Shown: positions 11,457 to 24,400 of the stretch, piece after piece
How positions within the stretch are numbered: position 1 is the first letter of the stretch
Layout of the letters: each line of letters starts with the position of its first letter
Source of the DNA: Galeopsis tetrahit
Taxonomy: Eukaryota; Streptophyta; Magnoliopsida; Lamiales; Lamiaceae
Length of the DNA: 64,000 nt
Assembly: GCA_963675135.1 (NCBI GenBank)
Contig: OY776132.1
Location: forward strand, 65,422,350 to 65,486,349
Direction: 5' to 3'
Translations under genes and position numbers: made by a program
Notes under the pieces: model-generated
Database searches by the model: none
What the model saw: only the letters and a program-made list of their open reading frames with translations
What the model was told of the DNA's origin: nothing

Positions 11457-14400
11457 ATGGATGACAGCCTGTACGATGAGTTTGGCAACTACATAGGACC
11501 TGAAATTGAATCCGATCAAGACAGCGACAGGGAGGAAGAAGAGGAGGACCTCCCTGATAGGAATGAGGATGAGGAGCCCGTGTCTGATGATGAACGTGGG
11601 CCCGGGAAACCAAATGGGTGGCTATCCACTACTGATGATGTTGACATGGATGGACAGATTGTCCTAGCGGAGGATAAGAAGTACTACCCAACTGCTGAGG
11701 AAGTTTATGGGGAAGAAGTCGAGACCTTAGTCATGGATGAAGATGAACAACCACTTGAACTCCCTATCATAGCGCCTGTGAAAAATCTTAAGTTTGAGTT
11801 GGGAGTTAAGGATTCATCAACCTACGTATCAACACAGTTCCTCTTGGGTCTAATGTCAAATCCTATGTTGGTGAGGAATGTTGCTTTGGTTGGTCACGTG
11901 CAAAGTGGAAAGACCACGTTCATGGACATGTTGGTTGAACAGACTCATCACATATCAACCTTTGATCATAACAGCGAGAAACACATGAGGTACACAGATA
12001 CAAGGATAGATGAGCAGGAGAGAAGGATATCCATCAAGGCTGTTCCCATGTCACTTGTTCTGGAGGATAGCAATTCAAAATCATATCTTTGCAACATTAT
12101 GGACACACCTGGTCATGTTAACTTTTCTGATGAGATGACTGCTGCTCTCAGGCTTGCTGATGGTGCAGTACTAATTGTAGATGCTGCAGAAGGAGTGATG
12201 GTAAGTAATCTAATTTTTTGTAAATAATCTTTACATTGATATCATTTTGAGTAGATTTCAAACTCCACTCTATTATAAATGCTGCCTCTATCTATGTATT
12301 TAGTTTCTCCTTCGTTACAGGTAAACACTGAGAGGGCAATACGCCATGCAATCCAGGATCGCCTCCCCATAGTAGTTGTAATAAACAAGGTGATATTTCA
12401 AATCCAGTGTTTCTTTATGAACACAATGTTTTTCGTTGAAGATTTGGTGTCTGATGAGGTCCTTTCTGTCGTATGACTTGTTTTTAATCATGTAATCAGG
12501 TTGATAGATTGATAACTGAGCTTAAGTTGCCTCCAAAGGATGCTTACCACAAGATAAGGCACACAATTGAAGTCATCAATAACCACATAACTGCAGCATC
12601 CTCAACAGCTGGAAATGTTCAAGTTATTGATCCAGCTGTTGGAAATGTTTGTTTTGCAAGTGGTAGTGCAGGATGGTCGTTCACCTTGTTATCCTTTGCT
12701 AAGCTATATGTTAAGCTCCATGGTATTCCATTTGATGCTAATAAGTTTGCGTCTCGGCTTTGGGGTGATTATTACTTCGATCCTGATACCAGAGGTTTCA
12801 GTAAGAAACAACCCGCTAGTGGAGCAGAACGGACATTTGTCCAGTTTGTGCTCGAACCTCTTTATAAACTATATAGCCAAGTGATTGGAGAACATAAGAA
12901 GAGTGTGGAGGCTACTCTGGCTGAACTTGGTGTGACTTTGAGCAATGCAGCTTATCGTTTAAACGTTAGGCCTCTATTAAGACTGGCATGCAGCTCAGTT
13001 TTTGGTAGTTCCACAGGCTTTACAGACATGTTGGTCCAACACATTCCATCTGCTAAAGATGCTGCACCTCGAAAGGTTGAGCACATCTACACTGGCCCCA
13101 AAGATTCTACAATTTACCAGGCCATGGTGGATTGTGATGCATCTGGTCCTGTAATGGTTAATATAACAAAACTATATCCTAAGCCCGACTGCAGTGTCTT
13201 TGATGCCTTTGGTAGGGTTTACAGTGGAGAAATTATGACGGGGCAGTCTGTACGTGTACTTGGAGAAGGCTATTCTCCTGATGACGAGGAGGACATGACT
13301 GTGAAAGAAGTGACTAAGTTATGGGTCTATCAAGCTCGTTACAGGATCCCCATTAGCAAAGCCCCTCCTGGTTCTTGGGTTCTAATTGAAGGTGTTGATG
13401 CTTCCATTATGAAAACTGCCACTCTTTGTAACTTGGAATATGATGATGATGTCTATATATTCAGGCCTCTCCAGTTTAACACTCTATCTGTGGTGAAAAC
13501 TGCTACTGAGCCTTTGAACCCCAGTGAGCTGCCAAAAATGGTGGAGGGTCTTCGGAAAATCAGCAAGAGCTATCCGTTGGCAATTACAAAGGTTGAAGAA
13601 TCTGGGGAGCATACAATTTTGGGCACTGGAGAACTGTACTTGGATTCTATAATGAAGGACCTCAGGGAGCTTTATTCTGAAGTGGAAGTCAAGGTGTCTA
13701 TCAGTTATTATAATTCTGCAAAAAGTGGTACCATTAGAATTTCAAGCGTCTTACGGTGTTAGTTTTTTTCTTATCTTCTCTTACTATCTCATATAGGTGG
13801 CAGATCCTGTTGTCTCATTCTGTGAAACGGTTGTCGAATCCTCTTCAATGAAATGCTTTGCTGAAACTCCAAACAAGAAAAATAAAATCACAATGGTAAG
13901 TAAGCAATATAATGTTAAAGGTCTGTATTTATAAATTTTACTTAGTTACACATCTCGTTTCATAGATTGCGGAGCCACTGGAGAGAGGACTTGCTGAGGA
14001 CATTGAGAATGGTGTTGTAAGCATTGACTGGCCAAGAAAGAAGCTAGGTGACTTTTTCCAGTCAAATTATGACTGGGACCTGCTTGCTGCACGGTCTATT
14101 TGGGCATTTGGTCCTGATAGGCAGGTTAGTTGAAGCTGTCTAGTCAATAACCTGTAATGGATGAAAGCTCTAATTGACATTTTTTTTCTTCCAACCTTTA
14201 AGTATCCATGATTGAGCTGATTCTTCTCAAACATTTTTAACTTTATCTGTCAAATTATGACATTTATGATTTATCTATTGCTATCAGGGGCCTAATATTT
14301 TGCTGGATGATACACTGTCTAGTGAAGTTGATAAGAGCTTGCTAAATGCAGTCAAAGATTCTATTGTTCAAGGGTTAGTTATTTGATACGCCCCCTGCCC

Positions 14401-15720
14401 CCAACACTCCCCCTCTTGTAATGATTTCCTTGCTGATTGTTTCACCAATTCACTATGGACAGGTTTCAATGGGGGGCTCGAGAAGGCCCTCTCTGTGATG
14501 AGCCAATCAGAAATGTGAAATTTAAAATTGTTGATGCCAAGATTGCACCTGAGCCGTTGAACCGGGGAACTGGTCAAATCATTCCAACTGCTCGACGTGT
14601 GGCTTATTCAGCTTTCCTCATGGCTACGCCAAGGCTAATGGAACCAGTATACTATGTGGAGGTGAGTAATTTTCTCTGATCCTCGTATTTGTGGAATGCA
14701 GGCAATTAAAATATACTTGACACACATTATTGATGAGCTAGTTGTGTCTTGGGCAAATTATGTCAATGGCAATCTCTCAGATGTAGAATGATTAGGTGTT
14801 TTATGCATGCACATGAAGTACGAAGAAATATCTATGTGTACGTGATTAGGTCCAAATAACAACTCTTGCTTGCAGTTTACAGTATTAAATATAAATGAGA
14901 AATATGATAACTAGTGCCTTCTCCCGCAGCTCTTATTCTGTATGACTGAAACTTTATGAATTTTTTATTAGATACAAACTCCGATTGATTGTGTTTCTGC
15001 AATATATACGGTGCTATCACGAAGGCGTGGTCATGTCACTGCAGACATTCCCCAGCCAGGGACTCCAGCCTACATTGTTAAGGTTTGAGACCTTAGATAC
15101 TCAATATTTATTGTGCTAGTATTTCCACTAAACTTATGAATTTAGTGGCATCTATACTTGATGGTAATATTGCTACCCTTTTCACATTTCTAGGCATTTT
15201 TACCCGTGATAGAGTCATTTGGCTTTGAGACGGACCTGAGGTATCATACTCAAGGTCAGGCATTTTGTTTATCTGTGTTTGATCATTGGGCTATTGTTCC
15301 TGGAGATCCGCTGGATAAAGGTATAGTCCTACGTCCATTGGAGCCAGCTCCAATCCAGCATTTGGCGCGTGAATTTATGGTGAAGACAAGGCGTCGTAAG
15401 GTATGATAACCCACTTTCACCATGATTCTCTCAACAAACTTGTGTATTTCAACTAAAAATTATAACTGTTGGGGTTCTATGGTGTGGCCTTCTGGTGGAT
15501 TATGTCATTTGCTCCCATTTATTATTAAAATTGTAATATTTTGTTGTGGAATATGTTTGTGGATCTTAAAGGAAAAAAGTACGAGTCTAATATGCTTTGG
15601 CATTGGCATTGGTTTTGTCAGGGCATGTCTGAAGACGTGAGCATCAATAAATTTTTCGACGAGGCCATGGTTGTTGAACTAGCTCAGCAGGCTGCTGATC
15701 TTCACCAACAAATGATATGA
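11457..15720 (+). CDS. CLO: U5 snRNP 116-kDa GTPase (Snu114/EFTUD2 type)
   Basis: This EF-2-like GTPase of the U5 snRNP controls spliceosome activation and disassembly in the nucleus. Ten coding exons join in phase: 11457-12200, 12321-12389, 12500-13693, 13797-13895, 13966-14124, 14288-14373, 14463-14661, 14972-15082, 15194-15400, 15622-15720. The product is 988 residues, essentially the family length. An acidic N-terminus (residues 1-100) is typical of Snu114. G1 is GHVQSGKT (146-153), G3 DTPGH (216-220), and G4 NKVD (270-273), split across the exon 2/3 junction. EF-2-like domains II-V follow. All introns are GT-AG. The ATG lies just after a likely 5'UTR intron acceptor. The Arabidopsis orthologue is CLO/GFA1 (At1g06220). 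No disruption was seen, so this is likely a functional single-copy gene. Confidence 0.96.
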
Positions 15721-17148
15721 GGATTGATGAGACGATTCAGGAGATTTGTAATTTATGAGCATCGTTGCTTGAGAAATATTGTTACGGCGTTAAATGATGA
15801 TGATGTAGAGAGCAGGTTACGATGTAGAAGTGGTGTAGAATGAATCAATGGAAGAGATATTTGTAGCATTTTGACAAATCCACGTGACTGTAGTTTGTAT
15901 GTTGGTAAATGCTTTGCCTAGAGTCACATTCCTATTTTTCTTCGAAACCCCAATGCCTTTTAAAAGGTCGGTTGACTTTTTATTCAACTTTCACAGGTTT
16001 TGACTATGATATACAAAACACTGTTAAGGCTTCTACATGACAGTGACACCAGTCGACTGCTTCTGTTTAAATGCTTTGACTTTTTCCGTGTTCATTTAAA
16101 TTATAAATAATCTAGACGGTAACATTCTTCAGACGCCCTTCTTATTTATAACTATATGGGACTTTTATTTTTAATTATCAGCTTTTAATATTATTCTTCA
16201 ACATATATCTAATCTTTTTTATTGCTCAATATGGGAGAAAATTAATCAATATTGACCCACGCAGCACAATAGTGTGACAGATACAATCATATTTGCAATT
16301 GAGTTTTGAGTATGAATTTAAATTAACCGACATTGAACCAATTTTTTATTGCTCGTTCATTTTAAAGTCAACGGTTGTAATCATCTGTATAATGATTTAA
16401 TGGATTTTGGCCAAAGTAGACATGTGAATAAATTTGTCGCCAAAGTTGATTGTCTTAAAAGTGCTTCCCTTTTCCCTTATGGACTGTCAATATCTATTTG
16501 TCGTAGTTAATACTTATCCGGGATCAAAATAATTATACGCCATGAAACCAAACATTGCAACAAATCTTTATTCGATTCTTTTCACAAAGCACAATAATAC
16601 ATTTACGTTTTTATTTCTTGCACGCGTTAATTTCCCTAAAAAAAGTATAGTTCTCCACTTAAAACACAGTCTAAATATATAAATCTTTTCACACTTGATA
16701 ACGCAAGTGTCATCTTCGATCTTGCCGTGAAATAATCCACCATCTCCTAAAATTAGTGTTTGAATCCGTATTGTTAGATAATTTTAAGCGACACAAGTCC
16801 AAAAAAATACACCAAGTCCTTTGAAGGTCCAATGCCAAAGGAATCCTAGTAAATTCAAAGAGTGCCATAAACACCTGAAAAGGCTGAAATTACCAAAATA
16901 TTATACAGTATGTATAAAAAAGGTTAATCAAATCGAATTTTAATCAGAGCTTTGAAGAAGATGAAAGACTGAGAGCGAATATTTTTTTCTGCAAATCCGT
17001 TTTTACTTGAAAATTTGTTCAATTTTAAGAATTTCTTATCCCAGCCCAGATAACATTGTGCTACTAAATAACAAGACTGGGTGAAATGTTAGTATTATAT
17101 TCAAAATATAACCTACCAGTTTCTGAAAAAATGTGTCCTCCTATGATC
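15721..17148. other. Intergenic between convergent genes
   Basis: The 3' ends of the U5 GTPase gene (+) and the kinase-like gene (-) face each other here. It is AT-rich and I see no further gene or repeat of note. Confidence 0.5.
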
Positions 17149-18504
17149 CTATCTAGCAGCCAATGAGAGTGAAATTCCCTCCGGAACCCTAACACTATCT
17201 GACCAAATTCTTGAAGCCAAATAAAGCTTCGAAATCTTATCCGCTACCCATTTCATTTCGGGTCGTTCTTCCGGATCCTCCTGCACGCATTGCAACGCCA
17301 CACGTATCAACTTCTCCGCCGCCTCCACCGGAAACGAATCCCTCAACCTCTTATCCACCCACCACCGCAATTTCCCCTCCACCGCCTCCTCCCCGCCCTC
17401 CAAAACCCCCCTCGCCGTCTCAATCACCGAAATCAACCGCTGATTCCCACTATTCCGATCAAATTTGTACCTCAAAGGCTCCTGCCCAGTCAACAATTCC
17501 AAAACAACAACCCCAAATGCGTACACATCGGACTTCTGCGTCGCCACCCCCGTCGCCTTAAATTCCGGCGACATGTACCCTCTAACCCCCTCGAACTGCC
17601 TTTCCCCGGCCGCCGCCGCTAGTCTCCCCTCTTCCCCCGTCTCGCCGCAAAGCTCCGCCGCACCGAAGTGGCAGATCTTAGCGTTGAACGACGGCTCCGC
17701 CACGATAATGCCGCTGGATTTCACGTGCTTGTGCACCATATCGATGCTTAATCCGGCCGTGTTGTGGATGTAATCGAGTCCATGGGCTACATCCGTCGCT
17801 ATTTGCATCCGCGACATCCACGTCGAAAGGATTGTGAAATCGGGGTTAATTTTGCTTCGCAAACATAACCCTAAATCAGACCCTTGCACAAATTCGTACA
17901 CCAAATAAATATGCTCACCGGAGATTGAAACCCCGAGTAATTTCACTATGCTCATGAAATGGCTCCTACTGATTACAGAGAGTTTCTGTTGAACATCGGA
18001 ATTCGTCATCGATTTACGGCGTTTCCGCTGGAATACAATGACGTCTTTGCCCTTGAGACTACACCGCCACGATTGGGAAGAGGAGGAATTCGATGAATAC
18101 CGTTTTCCGAGGAAATTGTTTGTGGCGGCGCGGATTTCGGAGAATTCGTAGATTTTGGTGCTCTCCGGCAAGGTATTGCGGAGGCTGGACAAGGATGTGC
18201 GTGTGGAGACTGAGGCGGTGGCGACGGAGCTGTCGAGGAGGTAAGAGGAGGCGGAGGATCCGCCGCCGCCGCCGGAGGAGGAGGAGGAGTATCTGCCGCG
18301 AAATGGATTGGAGAGGGAGGTTTGCGGGGATTTTGATGAAGAAGAAGAGGGTTTATCTGTTTCCGATTTGGATGACGATTTTCTCGGAGTTCTTGTGGAC
18401 GGGTTATTTCTCGGGTTTGGATTCGGGTTACGGGTCGGCTCGGAAGCTCTGGTGGCCATTTTCGATCTACACATAACAGAAACAGATTGCAGAAATTGTG
18501 ACAA
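17149..18504 (-). CDS. RLCK/LysM-RLK-like protein kinase homologue, probable pseudokinase
   Basis: A single-exon frame of 451 residues. Residues 1-110 are a Ser/Thr/Pro/Gly-rich, probably disordered tail with no signal peptide or membrane segment, so the protein is probably cytoplasmic. Residues 118-435 have a plant receptor-kinase fold: EFSEIRAATNNF entry motif (120-131), GYMSPEF (309-315), SDVYAFGVVVLELLTG (325-340) and a C-terminal ERPEM. Catalytic motifs are degraded: no glycine-rich loop after LGKRYSS, HKH at 258-260 where HRD is expected, Gly265 instead of the metal-binding Asn, and HFG (279-281) instead of DFG. I therefore infer a pseudokinase scaffold. Alternative starts are Met11 (18474) and Met16 (18459). 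It resembles, from memory, the At3g57120-like group. Exact orthology is uncertain. Confidence 0.85.
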   Translation of the reverse strand: MSQFLQSVSVMCRSKMATRASEPTRNPNPNPRNNPSTRTPRKSSSKSETDKPSSSSSKSPQTSLSNPFRGRYSSSSSGGGGGSSASSYLLDSSVATASVSTRTSLSSLRNTLPESTKIYEFSEIRAATNNFLGKRYSSNSSSSQSWRCSLKGKDVIVFQRKRRKSMTNSDVQQKLSVISRSHFMSIVKLLGVSISGEHIYLVYEFVQGSDLGLCLRSKINPDFTILSTWMSRMQIATDVAHGLDYIHNTAGLSIDMVHKHVKSSGIIVAEPSFNAKICHFGAAELCGETGEEGRLAAAAGERQFEGVRGYMSPEFKATGVATQKSDVYAFGVVVLELLTGQEPLRYKFDRNSGNQRLISVIETARGVLEGGEEAVEGKLRWWVDKRLRDSFPVEAAEKLIRVALQCVQEDPEERPEMKWVADKISKLYLASRIWSDSVRVPEGISLSLAAR

Positions 18505-18559
18505 CTTTACAAGAATGAAAATATAGGAAGAATGGAGTGAAATTGAAGATTGATGGAGT

Positions 18560-21227
18560 CATTTGTGTTTGGGATTTAGGTCGTTAGAGACGGAAAAATT
18601 CATGAAAAAAAATCAGAAAGGGAATAGAAACGGAGAATTGGTGTTTGTTGTGGTTTAATAATATTCGTAAGTTGCAATTTGGGATTAAAGCAGATTGGTG
18701 GGTCCTCACTCGTGCTGATAAAGACAGGAGTCTAATAAAATTTCGAAGTTTGACTATCTTGCTTGTGTAACCCAAACGAAAATCCAATTGGTAAATTTGG
18801 AATCTTGCACCCCAAACATTGTAAATTCAAATTTATTAAAAGTAAATAAACAAAATAACACATAGTGAGAATAATTTAATTTTTTTTTATATAAAAGAGA
18901 AAGAAAATTAGAATTATAAGTGAACAAGAATGATGGAGACAGCAATTAAGGCATAATTGGAAATTGATGGCTTGATTTGATTCGTATTTTAATTATAATT
19001 GTTATTTTCTATTTTAGTACTATAAGCCCACGATAGTGTTGGGCCTTAGATTAGGGTTTCTTAAGGTTTGTCCTACTATTAATAAGGAGTGTTCTTCATT
19101 GTAAGAGGTGGTGATTTGATTAATAAAAAAAACGAGAGTTTATCTCAATATCTCTTTTACGGTATCTGTGTGAATCAACGTATCTGAGTTTTGCCACTTT
19201 TCCGGGTATTCGTAGAATCAACGGATAGTGTGTGTTTTTGTGTGTTCTTCGATTTGTCATTTTTATACGCTTTCGCGACCTACATCAGTTAAAGGGGAGA
19301 AAAAACGGCAACTCCCAATGTCCCTTGTACTTGACTACAAAACGCATCTTATTAGTAAATGATGTAGATGAATCAACAATGAAGGCTTTCGTGACATTAA
19401 CTTTCAACTCATATATAACACTCTTCGGAGTTGACGGACATGACAAACCGGCCCCTTTCAAACGGGGCCTCCTACTTTCTCCTAAAAAAAAAACTGTTTA
19501 TTTTTATGACTCTACTTATACTTATTTTTTGAGATCTACAATTTTTTGAAACTTAAAACTTTTTAAATGCGCGTTTTGTGCTTTTATGTTTTTTCCACCA
19601 GGGTGATGAGATATAAAGTTTGTGAAGTTTTGTCGAAATTATACTATTAATATTTGAAAATTTATATTATGTGTTGTCAACATAATTATTAATTATCGGT
19701 GGCACTGGCGTAGCTAAATAGGATTGCTTTTTACACTTTGGGGGATGCAGCCGTGATGAGTTTTGCTTTTAAATTTCCCACCTAACAATATGTCGATACG
19801 TCCTGTATTGCTTATTGATTTTTTTTTTTTTAGAACGGATCTCCGCTCGCCTCGGTTCTTTTTCTTCTTGATTTCGATGCCTTTTATTTGATGCTAGCAA
19901 AAAATTGCCTTTTTCTTTTTCATTGATCTTTTTATTTTCACTTCTTTTTATATTTAAAAGAAGTAATTTGCTTGGTATAAACCAAGGTTTCATTTTATAT
20001 GTCTTATAAAGTAACAAAAATTCTGGGAAGAACCAAAGTTCCAGATTGGATATGGGATCTGAGGTGAGGCGAAGAAGACGAAAGCAGAATCTTTCTATTT
20101 AAGAAGGAGAATACTAATGCTAACGAACAAGCAAATGCCCTTTCAAGATTCTTCTACCCTTTTCCGGAAGTCGATGACTATTCATAGCGATATGGCTTTT
20201 GAGCGCGAGTACGCACGTTTTTCAGCTTGACTTGATGAGCGAAGTCGGTTTTTCCGGCCTTCCTGGCTTTCATAACTAGTCGTTAATATTTTTATAGATA
20301 TATAATATAAAATAAAATGTGATTTTTACCAAAAAAAAATGATAACTTTTATTAAAACTGATAATAAAAGAATGGAGAAAGTATTAAATAAAATGCATTG
20401 ACTATATTTTCTCAACTTCTCATTGAATTTTGTCTCCACTAGCCACAGGTATTTCACATTCTTTGAAAATTGAGAATGAAATTAGAAGGCGCCGGATATT
20501 AGCACTCACATTTTTTATAAATGAACTTACGCCTAAATACACTCATCACAAAATTTAAAAAATGATACACACATCATTCTAAACTACCAAATATATCTTT
20601 ACAAATAAAAAAAATATAACATACACACGCACATTTCTTCTCCTTCTCTAAAGAGTGAAAGTTTTTTAAAAAAATAATAATAATTCAAATATTTGTATTT
20701 ATGATTCATCATGCAAGTTCACTCTTTCAATCATATTAGTTTCATAAGTTTTTTTCGGTTTTGCCACATGTAGGAGCTTCAATTTTGTTCATATCAGTAT
20801 ATTTGAGGAATTATTTTTAAGATGAAAAACATTTCACAATCACACGAACTCATTTTTTTCAAGGCTCTAAATCTGAAATTCATTTTTTTGCGGTTAAATA
20901 CTAAAAAGAAAATGAAGTGGACAATTTTGTGTTGCATCTTCTTACGAATTTTATTGGATAAACAGAAACACGCGTGTTTAATTATTCCACAACTCATCAC
21001 TCGTATATTTACCTAATACTACGCATTTTTAAATAATACGACTATTTCCCTCCTCATAAACCAGAAAAGAAAAGAAAATTTGCATTAACTAACTTTTAGG
21101 CTGTTAGGTGCATTTGACTGTTGGAACTTGGAAATACGAATGTAGTCGCACGCATTAGTTCTTTACATATTATATGACTTCATCGATGATGCCATCATCA
21201 TCATCATAATAATATTATTATTATTAA

Positions 21228-21271
<44 letters not shown>
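18560..21271. other. Intergenic with TE and possible organelle-derived pieces
   Basis: No gene recognised. 19020-19230 has an LTR-end flavour (GGAGTGTTCTTCATTGTAAG, AATAAA-like signals, TATCTCAATATCTC). About 20040-20280 is less AT-rich than its surroundings and resembles plant mitochondrial intergenic DNA. The remainder is AT-rich. Confidence 0.4.

Positions 21272-21279
<8 letters not shown>
21204..21279. repeat. (ATT)n microsatellite
   Basis: About 76 bp of nearly pure ATT/AAT triplets lies directly beside the 3' end of the minus-strand LINE. Its last 8 bases belong to the LINE target duplication, and a shorter ATT run is present at the other target copy (27,039-27,046). The array probably arose or expanded from the target sequence. 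Confidence 0.9.
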
Positions 21280-21433
21280 GACGATAATATATATAAATTC
21301 AGATCTTTTATTGCTTGAAGAACCTAAAGCCAATAGAACACAGGTCGTTCATATGACCGGAGCCCGTTAAAAACCTTGTTAAGTAAACCCTCCTTAGGGA
21401 AAAACCATAATCAAGGGAAAAAGGTAGACTCCT

Positions 21434-24400
21434 CTAAGAGTTAAATCTGTAGTAATCCGAATTTACATCTTTAAGTAGAAAAGGTATAATCTGCTCCGGA
21501 GATCTATCATACCAGTAGAAAGTGCCCGAGCCAATCGCCGCTAATTTGTCTGAAGCCGCGTTTCCTTCTCTGTATATGTGTGTGACTGTAACCCTCATTC
21601 TTAGGCGCACCTTTTGCACTTCTTGCCATAGAGCTTTTAAACGCCATGGAACGGTCGGCTGGGGCGAAGTGAGGAGATTTACCACGTATGTCGAGTCCGA
21701 TTCCAGCCAAAGAGTTCTCCATCCATGACTGTCCGCGTGCCTAATCGCGTGTAAGGCTGTGAGCGCCTCAGCTTCATAAGCCATTCCTTTTCCGTAACTC
21801 ATGGTGAAGGCTCCCAGAAATATACCTCGATGATCCCTATAGATAGCTGCACCTTTTATATGCCCGGGAGCTCCCGTTGCTGATCCATCAACATTAACCT
21901 TCGTAGTGCCGACTGTGGGTGGCCTCCATCTAACCGTAATCACTGTTGGAGACATCCTTGGGTTCCCTTTAATGCGGAAATGTTTCAAAATCCGTAGATC
22001 ACTTATTGTATTATGCATTGTTCCCATGTGCTTACTGTCTATTTCCCCAATCAGCGCCCATGTAGCAACAGTAATAGCCTCTGGCGTGATTTTTTGATTG
22101 TTGAACGTGATTTCATTACGCGTGTACCACATTTGCCAGACGAAAGATGTCAGGGCCAGTCTCCATACGTCTTTAATTTGAGGGCTGAAATTGCAGTTTA
22201 AAGCTTGCAAGAACCAGGCCGAAAAACCATCGTTCATGTTGAGTCTCACTTGGAAAATATCCTCGATTTTTTTCATTGTGTGTGTGAAGAAAGGACAGCT
22301 GCTGAATATGTGGTCCATAGTTTCCTCCCCTTTGTTGCAGAAAACGCACATGCTCGGCCCTCGGAAGCCAAGTTTTCTAATATGCTCCCATGTGGGTAAT
22401 TTACCATGAATTAATCTCCACAATACCATTGTTCGGCGCGGAGGTATAAACGGCGCCCAGATCCATTCACCCCAGTTCACTTCTGGAAATTTAGGCCTGA
22501 TCTGCTCATAAGCAATTTTGGCTGTCAAGATGCCTTGCTTTGATGATGGCCATACTTGCATGTCTCCGTCCGTCGCACATGTATAACCCATGATGTCTGT
22601 CGTAATATCCGGGTAGTTTCTGATGAAGTTCGTATCCAAAAACCAATGTCCATTCACCAAAAAATCTGAAACTTTGTAGTCGTATTGCTGCCTGACGGCT
22701 TGTGGCATGTTGAGTCGATCGGCAATTGTGTAGCCAAGCCAATTGTCTAGCCAGAACTTCACGCTAATTCCATTTCCGACTATCCATCTTGAGCGGGATT
22801 CAATAAACTCTAAATGTGGTCTAATGCCTCCCCAAATTGAGGATGCTACATCTGGCCCTCTTAATTTCCCATTTGGAGTAAACCTCGCTCTTAAAAATGT
22901 CATAGGCGAGCTGGGGTCTGTTCGGACACTCCATGCCATCTTGCGGAGATAAGCAGCGTTTGCACATTCTATTGATCTGACTCCCATACCACCCTCGTGC
23001 TTTGGGGCGATCATTTTTGCCCACGGCACCGAGCATGTGCCCCGTTTGTCAATGCTTCCGGTCCAGATGAAATTGCGCATAGCTGTCTCAATTTTTCGAA
23101 TCTGCTGCTTTGGCCATTTGTAGATCATCATTGTATGGACTAAAGATGAGGTAATGACGTGGTTTACTAAGCAAATACGGCCTGAAAAAGAGAGGGATGA
23201 TCCCTTCCATGCTGCGAATTTCATCAACACTTTATCGGCCACTTGTCTCAAGTGTGTTGCTTTGGGGGATCCTTTGAAGAGTGGCGCGCCTAGATAGGAG
23301 AAAGGCAGATTACCTGCTACCAACCCCAGCTGCGTTCTCAAATAAACTTTGTTATTGTTGCTCACAAACTTCCCAAAATAAGCACATGACTTTCGCGGAT
23401 TGAAGACCTGACCCGATAATTGGCCATAACTCTCAAGAACCTCCTTTAAAGTACGGATGCCTCCTCTTGTTGCACGATAGAAAATGAGGACATCGTCTGC
23501 ATATAAAAGCGAAACTGGACACTCCAAACCACGTCTGATAAAAGCTGGTTGCAAGCTTCCATGTTCAACAGCCCGTTCCAATTTTTTCATGAGGATCTCT
23601 CCCGCTAAGCAAAAAAGAAGAGGCGACAATGGATCCCCTTGTCGGACTCCTTGGGAGCAAAGGAAATAGCCTTGGGGTTGTCCATTCACCATAACAGAGA
23701 GCCTTGCGGATTTTAAAATAGTGTCAATCAGCTTGCAGAAACCATCGCAGAAACCCAAACGCTGCATAACCTCCATCAAACAATCCCATCTAATTGTATC
23801 AAAATCTTTTCGGATGTCAATCTTTAGTGCCATATTTCCGTGAATTTTAGTTCTGTCAAGGCAGTTAACAGCCTCCGAGGCTAGCACTATACCGTGGTGT
23901 ATGCTACGCCCCGGAATAAACCCGAATTGGAACTCCGACAAGCACTTCGTTAATATTGGCCCCAACCTTGTCGCTAGGATCTTAGTCAAAGCCTTATAGA
24001 AGAAATTTCCAAGGACAATTGGCCTAAAATCCTCAATTTTGTCCGCTCCTGTTTGTTTAGGCACCAACAAAACCCAATTGGAGTTTAAACCGTGCGGTAG
24101 GAATGCAAAACGGAAGAAATATTGAGCAGCCCTTACGATATCTTCTTCTAAAATGTTCCACGCCGCCTGAAAAAAACTGCCATCAAAGCCATCAGGCCCT
24201 GGCGCGCTGTCCGGTGATAGGTCAAAGAAGCCTGAGCGTATCTCAGTGGCTGAGGGTATTGCGATCAGCGCGTCATTTTGCTCCTTGCTGATCAGTCGAG
24301 TTATAATTTCATCAAGCATGGAGAAGTCACCCATTTCGTCTCTCTCATTTGCTGTAAAAAGCTGGGTGTAAAAATTTATGACATGCTCTGCAATTTGTTT

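Noticed and set aside
18093..18476. Arg-rich + strand frames opposite the kinase gene
   Set aside because: Shadow frames of the minus-strand Ser/Gly-rich coding region.
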